A DNA stretch of 64,000 bases from Clostridiales bacterium (GTDB lineage Bacteria > Bacillota > Clostridia > Saccharofermentanales > Saccharofermentanaceae), in assembly GCA_017962145.1 (NCBI GenBank), contig JAGCVX010000005.1, positions 1 to 64,000 on the forward strand. The letters are read 5' to 3'. Under the pieces are notes generated by a model. It saw nothing but the letters and a program-made list of their open reading frames with translations. It was not told where the DNA came from and did not search any database. Shown piece after piece: positions 35,286 through 42,937 of this stretch; the first letter of the stretch is position 1; each line of letters starts with the position of its first letter. A program made the translations under genes and the position numbers.

Positions 35286-37190
35286 TCAAACAGACATATA
35301 GTATACAAGTACTCCGATTGCCGCAACCAAGAGTATCAATAAAACAAGCGATAACTTACTGCGTTTAAAGAAACCGAAAAATCCTTCATTCTTCGGGATC
35401 GAATTATTTGAAGATGCGCTAAAGCCCTGCTGGGACGCGGCCGAACTGTTTGTCGGGCGGTTCGCTACAGCACTTGCCGCAGAAGGCGTATTCGTCGCCG
35501 GTTTAAATGCACTGTTCGACGGAGCCTGGTTCGAGCCTCGGAAAGAAGGAGAAACCGCTTCTCTCGGCTTCGGTTCCGGCTTTTCTGCCTTGGGTGCCTG
35601 CTTCGGCGCACTCTTGGGCTCGATCGCAAGTCCAAGTTGTTTGTTGTAGCTATTTGTCGCTTCTTCCGTATTCATTGCGGAATTCATAACAGCCTCGCGT
35701 ACGCTGACTTTTCCGCCCTTATGCTTCGGAGCCGCAACGGTTTCCTCGACATAGTACGGGAACGCGCGATAGTTCTCCTCATCTTCGATCTCGTGATTAT
35801 CGAGCTTTGTGCGGTATTCTTCGAGCGCAACAGTCCACTCCGCGCTGTCAAAGAGCTCGCCCTTGGCAAACGCACGAACAAACATATCTTTCAGTTCCGG
35901 CGTCAATGCATCCCAGATCTTGTCATAGCCTCCGATCGGGATACGATCGTTTTCAGAACCATCCAAAGTATACGGGAAAGAACGGGCAGCCATCTCATCA
36001 CGAAGCGTTTCCAGACCATTTCTCTGCGCATAGGGGTGTTGTCCGCAGAAAAGCATGGAGAAAACAAGGATCGCGATGGAATAGTCCTCATCCTGTGGTC
36101 TTCTCAAGAAAGAAACGAAAGACTTGTCCCAAAGTTCAGGACGGGTAAACTCTTCCGTTCCTACAGGACACGGCAGATCCTGATACTGGACACTGTCAAT
36201 ATCGATCAGATAGACATGATCTTCATCATCGATCATGGCATTTTTGAGCTGAATATCACCGACGATGACCCCGTGAAGATGGAGATAGTCCATGATACGC
36301 AGGAAAGACAGCGTTGCCTCAACGATATGCTGGCGCGTAAAGTAAGGGAAGTAATTCTCCATGGCATCCGGTCCGTCAAAGGCACGGCTGATCGTCGTTC
36401 CGGAAGCTTTTCTCATCAGATAGCCTACCGGCACTTTATCTTTCGAGAACAAAAGACGATACGGCCAGCATACATTTTCTGCATCCAAGCCAAGTTGTCT
36501 CATCTTCATCAGCTTATACCAGCGAAGTGGGGTGATTCCTCCGCGATGGTACACTTTCGCAACCAGAGAATCCGTATCGGTATTAAATACCAGACCCTCA
36601 GCACCTGTGCTGATCAGAGAAGTAAGCGTGACTCTTTCTCCCTCATCGGTATAGACAGAATCGCCTACACTGAAATAGATATCACACTCGATAAAATCAG
36701 AATTTCCGGCAATGGGGTTCACACTATATGCTTTTTCTTCCTGCATGCATTCGGAAATGCTCGGATAGAAACGGATATTGCACTGATCGATCACAAAGAT
36801 CGAGCTCATACCCTCTGCATTGATATTGCGCAAGCGGGCAAAGGAATTGCTGTTACGGCCGATAAAGAAACACTCATCCTCATTCTTAAGGTGTTCGAGG
36901 AAAAAGGAAACATCCGAAGCATGTTTGCTCGCGCGAAGCAGTTTCGCTCCAACAAGAACACGAAGCGCACGCTTGATCGAAGTCGCGATTTCATTCTCAT
37001 ACGGATTGTCTGCCTTCACAACACTTTCATGGAAGGCTTTAAAAGCTTTACTGATATAAACAGTTTTGCCTTGATCGACGATCGTGCCGATCAAGGAATC
37101 CAGAATATCCGGATCACTTAGTTCTAAGAAAGCAGAATAGTCAACGACAAGAGAACTAAAACCCTGCAGGACCTCCGCAAAATCAGCCAT
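35286..37190 (-). CDS. PIN-like/protein kinase fusion with C-terminal membrane helix
   Basis: A 634-residue protein. Residues 1-160 (SSLVVDYSAFLE, GKTVYISKAFKAF, DECFFIGRNSNSFARL) have the strand and acid pattern of a PIN-like domain. Residues 185-460 form a COG4248-type protein kinase: loop STGAEGLVF, Lys212 in LVAKVYH, HGVIVGDIQLKNAMI with Asp312 and Asn317, and LIDIDSVQ in place of DFG. A Pro/Ser/Ala-rich linker (about 500-605) leads to a single helix at 612-632. The ATG at 37190 follows GGGGG. First gene of the operon behind a TTGTTA/TATAAT promoter. Likely the kinase of a TerY-P triad; the substrate is unknown. Confidence 0.87.
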   Translation of the reverse strand: MADFAEVLQGFSSLVVDYSAFLELSDPDILDSLIGTIVDQGKTVYISKAFKAFHESVVKADNPYENEIATSIKRALRVLVGAKLLRASKHASDVSFFLEHLKNEDECFFIGRNSNSFARLRNINAEGMSSIFVIDQCNIRFYPSISECMQEEKAYSVNPIAGNSDFIECDIYFSVGDSVYTDEGERVTLTSLISTGAEGLVFNTDTDSLVAKVYHRGGITPLRWYKLMKMRQLGLDAENVCWPYRLLFSKDKVPVGYLMRKASGTTISRAFDGPDAMENYFPYFTRQHIVEATLSFLRIMDYLHLHGVIVGDIQLKNAMIDDEDHVYLIDIDSVQYQDLPCPVGTEEFTRPELWDKSFVSFLRRPQDEDYSIAILVFSMLFCGQHPYAQRNGLETLRDEMAARSFPYTLDGSENDRIPIGGYDKIWDALTPELKDMFVRAFAKGELFDSAEWTVALEEYRTKLDNHEIEDEENYRAFPYYVEETVAAPKHKGGKVSVREAVMNSAMNTEEATNSYNKQLGLAIEPKSAPKQAPKAEKPEPKPREAVSPSFRGSNQAPSNSAFKPATNTPSAASAVANRPTNSSAASQQGFSASSNNSIPKNEGFFGFFKRSKLSLVLLILLVAAIGVLVYYMSV

Positions 37191-37218
37191 AAACACCCCC
37201 ATTTACTTGCCTTAATTA

Positions 37219-37247
37219 ATTATAAGTCAAGTAAAGACCTGTAACAA
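37219..37247 (-). promoter_or_regulatory. Promoter of the kinase/VWA/PP2C operon
   Basis: Minus-strand TTGTTA, 17-base spacer, TATAAT, 29 bases before the kinase start. Consensus -10 and spacing; looks like a housekeeping promoter, not a stress-sigma one. Confidence 0.75.
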
Positions 37248-37294
37248 TAGGGTCTGAGGTATTTTATAAGAAGATTTTGTGCATTTTGACAGAA

Positions 37295-38542
37295 TTAGAC
37301 TTCAAATCCACGAACAAGGTCTTCGTAAGTGTCTCTTCTACGGATCAAAACTGCCTCTCCCTGGTTGTTGATCATGACCTCTGCCGGACGCAGACGGTTG
37401 TTATAGTTCGAGCACATCGAGTATCCATATGCACCAGCATCGAGGACGCAGACTACATCGTTTTCCTTAACAACAGGAAGCTCACGGTCCTTTGCTACGA
37501 TATCACCGCTTTCGCAGATATTACCGACCACGCTGTATATATCCTTCGGTCCGTCGACCACAGGCTTTCCGTCACGGTAGATCTCCACATCGTGCCAGGA
37601 ATCATAAAGTTCCGGACGGATCAGGACATTCATACCGATGTCAGTACCGACATACTTATGGCCGTAGTTTTCCTTTACAGAATAAGCCTGACCGAGGAGC
37701 ACGCCGCCTTCTGCAACGATATATCGGCCGGGTTCCATCTTGAACAGTACATCCTTGCCGGTCTCCTTCTTCCAGTCAGAAAGGAGCTTATCAAGTTCAA
37801 CCTTAAAGTTTTCCATATCAAACTCCTGCTCACCTGCAAGCTTGTGATAAGGTGTGCCAAAACCACCGCCAAAGTCCATGAACTCGAGCTCATCAAAGCT
37901 CTCCGCATAGATCAGGAAGTGCTTGATCGCCTCAAGATACGGAGTGTAATCCATAAACAGGGATCCGATATGCTGGTTGATACCGATGATATGCAGATCG
38001 TACTTCTTGGCGATCTCCAGAACCTGCGGAATATCCTGCGCAGCGATACCGAACTTGGTCTTCTTACCTGCAGTTACGACCTTCTCGTGATGGCCTGCAC
38101 CTACACCCGGATTCAGACGTACGGAAAGCTTTCCGCCGGGGCAGATGCGTCCGAACATCTCAAGCTGAGGAAGACTGTCTACACTGACAACAACACCGGC
38201 ATCAAGGGCATACTTCATCTCCTCTTCAGAAACGTTATTGGAAACATAGAAAATATGGTCACTCGGGAAGCCCGCCTTCTTTAAAACAAAGATCTCACCC
38301 GGGCTCATCGCATCGCAATTGAGTCCTTCCTCATTGGCCATCTTCAGGATCGTTAAGTTGGAATTGGTCTTGATGGAAAAGTTTGAAGTAAAGCGGTGAT
38401 TCGGGAGAATGCCCGCAACACGCTTCATCTGTCTTCTGATTATTTTCTCGTTATAAACATAAAGTGGAGAACCGAACTTCTTGAGCAGTTCTTCCGGTGT
38501 GTAATTTCCAAAAAATTGTACATCTTGTGTATAAGATTCCAT
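37295..38542 (-). CDS. lysA: Diaminopimelate decarboxylase
   Basis: Makes lysine from meso-diaminopimelate with pyridoxal phosphate. The 415-residue product has the N-terminal alanine-racemase-type barrel with the Schiff-base lysine in FSIKTNSNLTIL, SVRLNPGVGAGHHEKVVT, INQHIGSLF and MDFGGGFGTP, and the C-terminal barrel with EPGRYIVAEGG, CESGD and the closing tyrosine in DAGAYGYSMCSNYN. GAGG precedes the ATG by eight bases. It follows the MutS-like gene by 79 bases and may have its own promoter. Carboxynorspermidine decarboxylase is the main alternative, but the GxGxGHH loop fits LysA. Confidence 0.95.
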   Translation of the reverse strand: MESYTQDVQFFGNYTPEELLKKFGSPLYVYNEKIIRRQMKRVAGILPNHRFTSNFSIKTNSNLTILKMANEEGLNCDAMSPGEIFVLKKAGFPSDHIFYVSNNVSEEEMKYALDAGVVVSVDSLPQLEMFGRICPGGKLSVRLNPGVGAGHHEKVVTAGKKTKFGIAAQDIPQVLEIAKKYDLHIIGINQHIGSLFMDYTPYLEAIKHFLIYAESFDELEFMDFGGGFGTPYHKLAGEQEFDMENFKVELDKLLSDWKKETGKDVLFKMEPGRYIVAEGGVLLGQAYSVKENYGHKYVGTDIGMNVLIRPELYDSWHDVEIYRDGKPVVDGPKDIYSVVGNICESGDIVAKDRELPVVKENDVVCVLDAGAYGYSMCSNYNNRLRPAEVMINNQGEAVLIRRRDTYEDLVRGFEV

Positions 38543-38621
38543 GTTTATAACCTCTTACGTTCCATTTTTGCAACTATTGTAACACTTCCCTGCAATTTTG
38601 CAAGTTTACTACAGGTATAAA

Positions 38622-40460
38622 TCAATCGTCGATTCCTACGAGTTTCATTAGATATTTCGCATTTGTTTCAGTAGACATGCCGTCTTTCAATTTATAGTCA
38701 AAATGCAAGCCGTCATCATCGTAATATTCAGAAAAGTGATAATAACAGAGATTCACTTCGCCATTTTCGTTCATCTTGCAAAGCTCATAGTCATGCGTAG
38801 ACATCAGGCCGATGATCGAAGGGCTGTTCAGTTTTTTCAGCACGATCCAGGCTCCATCCGTACGGTCTTTGGAATTGGTGCCTCTGAAGATCTCGTCGAT
38901 CAGATAAAGAAGCGGTCTTCCCTTCTGCGCCATCTTAACGATACGCTCGATCTTGATCAGCTCGGCATAGAATGTAGAAACGCCTTCACCAAGGTCGTCT
39001 TCGATACGCATTGAAGCCGCAACCTGCATCATAGAAATCTCCAGGGATTCAGCAGGACACCAGGCACCTGCCAGAGCCAGAACGGTGTTGATACCAACGG
39101 TTCGAAGAAGTGTTGTCTTACCGGACATGTTTGAACCGGTAATCATGGCACATCCCTTTGCCAGATCAAAGTCATTTCTCACGATACGAGCTTCCGGAAT
39201 CAAAGGATGACCGATTCCCTTGCCTTTGAAATACGGCTCAGCAGAATCACGGATCACCGGAAGGCATCCATCCGGATAGATCGCATGCATCACAGAAAGG
39301 CTCATCAGCGCTTCCCATTCACCAATCGCGTTTAACTTGCTCTCGATTCCATTACCTTCTGTCTTTCTCCACTTTTCAAGAAGTGCTATGCAGATCTCAT
39401 CGAAAGGAAGCAGGACATTTAGAACAAAATACAAAAGAGGCTGCATGCGCGCCTGAACAAAAAGACAGATCTTATGCAGATCATAAAGCTGATTGGAAGC
39501 CGCAGTTTCTCTACCCGAAGACTGCTGCGCATCTCCCATCAGGCGTTTCTTGATTTCCTGCAGATAGTCTGCTTTGACCTCTGTCTCTTCTACCGTTGAA
39601 AAGATATTCGAATAAGCAGAAAGCTCCGGATAGAACCGCTCAACATAGTCAAATACGGCTGCGTTGGACTTATACTGGATCGCCATGAGCAACAACTGCA
39701 GAACAAAGAAAGCCGCAGGAGCAAAATAAACATAGCCTCCGAAGATCAGCGCCGGGATGAAACTCAGATAAAGAAGTGCCGTATTTGCCACACGAAGGAT
39801 CATCCAGGTCTTCGAAGAGAGCTCACCGGCTCCGATAAACGTCAGCAGCGCCTGAGGCGAACCCTTTTTCTTAGTATTGATCTTAGTCGATGCTTCCAGT
39901 TCCTCGACTTTTTCATATTCCGAAGAAAGCTCCATCACCGCTTCCTGTCTCTTCAGGACATCGACGATCTCCATCTGTGAAGTAGACGCATAAAGCAGCC
40001 AGTCACGAAGCTGAGTACGTCCCGGTTCGGTATGGGCAACATTGATCAGAGCAAAAATGGATTTCGGACCAAAAAGATCAAGATCTCCGCAATAAGCATG
40101 TTTCTTGATATCAAGATCCGAGCCGTCATCAGAAAGAGCCGAAAAATCATGCTTCGTTCTCGCGATATACTGATCATGGATAGTACATAATGTTTCCATC
40201 CAGTTTGCCTGCTTCTTACACTTTCCATGCTTTACGGCAAAGAAGATAAATACAGCCAGAAACAGAACTGAAAGTGCCAAAAAGACGATCTGATTTTTAT
40301 GCCAGATATAAAGACCTGCAAATACTAAAACAGAAAGAAACAGAAAGCCACGGAGATTGGCCAGATTCTCTTCTTTCTGACGGATCTCTTTCAACTTGGC
40401 TTCAAGTTCGCTTTTTCTTTTCTCAAACTCGGAATCTCTTTTTTCGGCTCGTTCACTCAT
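38622..40460 (-). CDS. Membrane-anchored MutS-like ATPase
   Basis: A 612-residue protein with a charged coiled N-terminus, two membrane helices (about residues 35-78), further hydrophobic helices around residues 218-265, and a C-terminal MutS domain V: MITGSNMSGKTTLLRT (Walker A), EDDLGEGVSTFYAEL, LYLIDEIFRGTNSKDR (Walker B) and STHDYEL. It lacks the mismatch-recognition and clamp domains, so it is not the repair MutS. Similar membrane MutS-like ATPases occur in Clostridia with unknown roles. It lies six bases after the sirtuin gene and before lysA. A structural DNA role at the membrane is possible but unproven. Confidence 0.85.
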   Translation of the reverse strand: MSERAEKRDSEFEKRKSELEAKLKEIRQKEENLANLRGFLFLSVLVFAGLYIWHKNQIVFLALSVLFLAVFIFFAVKHGKCKKQANWMETLCTIHDQYIARTKHDFSALSDDGSDLDIKKHAYCGDLDLFGPKSIFALINVAHTEPGRTQLRDWLLYASTSQMEIVDVLKRQEAVMELSSEYEKVEELEASTKINTKKKGSPQALLTFIGAGELSSKTWMILRVANTALLYLSFIPALIFGGYVYFAPAAFFVLQLLLMAIQYKSNAAVFDYVERFYPELSAYSNIFSTVEETEVKADYLQEIKKRLMGDAQQSSGRETAASNQLYDLHKICLFVQARMQPLLYFVLNVLLPFDEICIALLEKWRKTEGNGIESKLNAIGEWEALMSLSVMHAIYPDGCLPVIRDSAEPYFKGKGIGHPLIPEARIVRNDFDLAKGCAMITGSNMSGKTTLLRTVGINTVLALAGAWCPAESLEISMMQVAASMRIEDDLGEGVSTFYAELIKIERIVKMAQKGRPLLYLIDEIFRGTNSKDRTDGAWIVLKKLNSPSIIGLMSTHDYELCKMNENGEVNLCYYHFSEYYDDDGLHFDYKLKDGMSTETNAKYLMKLVGIDD

Positions 40461-40466
40461 TCCGCA

Positions 40467-41483
40467 TTAATCTTTCTTTTTAGTCTTGGATGATGAACGG
40501 CTGGAAGATTTACTCGTTGTCTTTGCTTTGGCCGCCTTTGCCGCAGTACTACTCTTTGTCGACTTGGAAGCAGACTTAGAAGCCGCTTTTGTCTTCGATG
40601 CAGACTTTTTAGAAGCAGCCGTCTTCGACGTTGCCTTGGAAGAGGAACGTGTCTTCGCAGAAACACTCTTAGAAGAGGTCTTCGTTGACTTGGCAGCAGG
40701 CTTCTTACGCGGAATATACTTGGAAATAGCTTCGTCAAGAACTGCGCCGATACTGTCATGGATCGTCAGCATCGCCTGCAGATCAAGATAAGTAGAACTC
40801 TTGTTGATGATAACGACACGGTCACTCTTAAGGAACTGCGCAAAAGTCGCAGCCGGATATACAGTAAGCGACGTACCGCCGATGATCAGAAGATCGGCCT
40901 TCTTGATCGACTTGACTGCGTTATCAATATTTTCGTGCTCCAGATGTTCCTCATAAAGAACTACATCCGGACGAACGATGCCGCCGCACTTTGTACAATG
41001 CGGTACACCCTTCGACTTCAGGATAAAGTCCAGTGTGTAAGTCTCCTTGCAATCGAGGCAGTAGTTACGGAATACTGAACCATGCAGTTCGATCGTCGTC
41101 GTGCTGCCGGCCATCTGATGCAGATTATCGATATTCTGCGTGATCGTTGCTTTCAGTTTCCCTTGCTTCTCAAGACGTACTAAAGCACGGTGCGCCTTGT
41201 TCGGTCGAGCCTTCGGATAACAGAGCTTTCTTCTGTAGAAATCGTAAAATTCTTCAGGATGTGCTTCAAAGAAAGAATGACTGATAATATCTACCGGGCG
41301 ATAAGACAGACCACTTTCCTGATTAAAAATGCCCTCGCCACTGCGGAAGTCCGGAATCCCACTCTCTGTAGAAACGCCAGCTCCACCAAGAAAGACTATG
41401 TATTTTGATTCTTTAATCAGTTGCCGCAGCTGTTCGATCTTCCTCTCGCGGGCACCTTCATAACGATCCAGTCTTGTCTCCAC
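40467..41483 (-). CDS. Sirtuin (SIR2) NAD-dependent deacylase with lysine-rich H1-like tail
   Basis: Removes acyl groups from lysines using NAD. Residues 1-255 are a complete sirtuin: GGAGVSTESGIPDFRS, TQNIDNLHQMAG, catalytic His134 in LHGSVFRN, zinc cysteines 142, 145, 163 and 166, and GGTSLTVYPAA. Residues 259-338 are a different kind of sequence: Lys/Ser/Ala/Thr repeats (ASKSASKSTKSSTAAKAAKA) with more than twenty lysines and no acid until the last residue, like histone H1 or AlgP tails. GTG start with GGGG seven bases upstream. Between the PH-domain and MutS-like genes. The tail probably binds DNA or RNA and may itself be a substrate. Confidence 0.93.
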   Translation of the reverse strand: METRLDRYEGARERKIEQLRQLIKESKYIVFLGGAGVSTESGIPDFRSGEGIFNQESGLSYRPVDIISHSFFEAHPEEFYDFYRRKLCYPKARPNKAHRALVRLEKQGKLKATITQNIDNLHQMAGSTTTIELHGSVFRNYCLDCKETYTLDFILKSKGVPHCTKCGGIVRPDVVLYEEHLEHENIDNAVKSIKKADLLIIGGTSLTVYPAATFAQFLKSDRVVIINKSSTYLDLQAMLTIHDSIGAVLDEAISKYIPRKKPAAKSTKTSSKSVSAKTRSSSKATSKTAASKKSASKTKAASKSASKSTKSSTAAKAAKAKTTSKSSSRSSSKTKKKD

Positions 41484-41527
41484 AATACATCCCCTTTGAC
41501 ATCACGTCACCGGTTTAATCACAACAT

Positions 41528-41950
41528 TCATTCGATAAAGCTGTCGTGTGCGATCGCACCATCGTTAGCTGTACCGAACATTTCCTTACCCAGAACTCTC
41601 TTCTCATCGCGTTCTTTTTCTGCGATAGCACTGAGTGCATCACGAGTACGATCCGGGTTCTTAACATTTTCAAGAAGGATAATCGGAGTAGACTTATCAG
41701 CGGTAGAAAGTTCGATGGTTCCGACCCCGAAGATTCTCTGCCAGAAACTCTTCTTGAGACGTACATCCAGAACACGGTACATAAGAAGTTCATCCTTCAC
41801 AACTTTAAAGAAACCTCTTTCCACGAAAAGACGGTTCTCACTGAAAGAATACTTTGTAAAAGTAATCGGCATACCGAGGATTCTCTTCTTGTCCTGCCAA
41901 ATGATCTTTTCTTCTACGATAAAATCGTTTAACTTATCTACCTTAGCCAT
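41528..41950 (-). CDS. Bacterial PH-domain protein
   Basis: A 140-residue cytosolic protein with one bacterial pleckstrin-homology (bPH) domain: FTKYSFSENRLFVERGFF, ELLMYRVLDVRLKKSFWQRIFGVGTIELSTAD and a C-terminal helix NPDRTRDALSAIAEKERDEK. This matches the short, membrane-segment-free group related to YdbT/YvbH. GGAGG precedes the ATG by six bases. First gene of the run PH/sirtuin/MutS-like/lysA, behind a TAGACG/TATAAT promoter. Ligand and partner are unknown. Confidence 0.88.
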   Translation of the reverse strand: MAKVDKLNDFIVEEKIIWQDKKRILGMPITFTKYSFSENRLFVERGFFKVVKDELLMYRVLDVRLKKSFWQRIFGVGTIELSTADKSTPIILLENVKNPDRTRDALSAIAEKERDEKRVLGKEMFGTANDGAIAHDSFIE

Positions 41951-41978
41951 CTCGTACCTCCAAAATGAACCTATTGTT

Positions 41979-42007
41979 ATTATAGTGTTATACGTTTTCT
42001 ACGTCTA
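41979..42007 (-). promoter_or_regulatory. Promoter of the PH-sirtuin-MutS-like run
   Basis: Minus-strand TAGACG, 17-base spacer, TATAAT, about 30 bases before the PH-domain gene. The -35 is imperfect. Confidence 0.5.
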
Positions 42008-42052
42008 GCAAAGAAAAATAAAAATCACAATTTCGTAACTCATTTTTTATAT

Positions 42053-42937
42053 TTACGAAGCGTAGTCAACAAAACATTCCATATAATACGGACACCATGT
42101 ATGTGTATATGTCATGGTGAAGTCTCCCTTGAGATAGAAATCGTACCGGATCATCTGCGGCTCATCCGGGATCGGATCATCCCATGTAGGATCAACGTGA
42201 TACCAGATCGAAGCAATACGCACCAGACACCACGCATGGGCTCCATCTCCGAATCCAAATGTAGATCTGCCGGAGATGACCTGTGCCTGTACGCCGCTCA
42301 AAAGACAAAGCGCGACAAAAAGCTCCGCATACGCCTGGCACTGTCCCTGACGCTCATCAAAAAGCACTTCCACCTTGGAATACTGGGTCACTTCGCCATT
42401 TACCGCATATTTATAATGCGAGATGATGAAATCATGGATCGCACGTACTTTGTCCTGATCACTCATGCCATCATGAACAATGGTTTCTTTGATCTCTAAA
42501 AGCTTTTCGCCGACTTTTTCAGCCTCTTTACTGGGGTATTTATTCACATTCTTGGCATAGAGATACTGCATCGCCTGTCCGCAGGCATTCAGTTCCATGA
42601 TGATCCTGATCTTGCAGACGCCTTCTTCCTTGTTGCTATAGCGGATCTTTACGTCCTGTTCACGGAAAGCAGAATGAAGTGCCATCTGACCTTCGAGTTC
42701 ATGCCAGTAATCCATAAACTCATCGTATGTAGTTGTCTGCACATCTATTTCGTTCTCAAACTTGTATATGCCATCGTTGATCGTATCAAAGAGTTCTTCC
42801 GCACTGGAGATCTGCTTAAAAAACCGCGGATCATCAAACAGAGCCAGATAATCTGAACAAGCTGTGAAAAACAGCATGCAGGCACAAGCCATAAACAGGC
42901 AGAAAAACTTACTAATGACTCTTCTTTCGGCTCTCAT
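42053..42937 (-). CDS. Transglutaminase-like lipoprotein
   Basis: Secreted lipoprotein of about 294 residues. A signal peptide ends in the lipobox FFTAC with cysteine about residue 26. The papain-like transglutaminase core is complete: Cys in GQCQAYAELFVAL, His in GDGAHAWCLVRI and Asp in HVDPTWDDPIPDEP, so it could be active as a protease or crosslinker at the cell surface. GAGG lies six bases before the ATG at 42937, which overlaps the end of the NodB-like gene by 26 bases. Last gene of the topoisomerase operon. The substrate is unknown. Confidence 0.88.
   Translation of the reverse strand: MRAERRVISKFFCLFMACACMLFFTACSDYLALFDDPRFFKQISSAEELFDTINDGIYKFENEIDVQTTTYDEFMDYWHELEGQMALHSAFREQDVKIRYSNKEEGVCKIRIIMELNACGQAMQYLYAKNVNKYPSKEAEKVGEKLLEIKETIVHDGMSDQDKVRAIHDFIISHYKYAVNGEVTQYSKVEVLFDERQGQCQAYAELFVALCLLSGVQAQVISGRSTFGFGDGAHAWCLVRIASIWYHVDPTWDDPIPDEPQMIRYDFYLKGDFTMTYTHTWCPYYMECFVDYAS

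Noticed and set aside
34534-37190. VWA/kinase pair considered as part of a full tellurite-resistance (ter) locus
   Set aside because: No TerD, TerC, TerB or TerZ-like genes are present in the window, so only the triad can be supported.
42032-42059. TTCGTAA/TTACGAA inverted repeat at the transglutaminase gene end, considered as a terminator
   Set aside because: Seven pairs with a 14-base loop and overlap with the stop codon; too weak to call, although a T-rich stretch follows.
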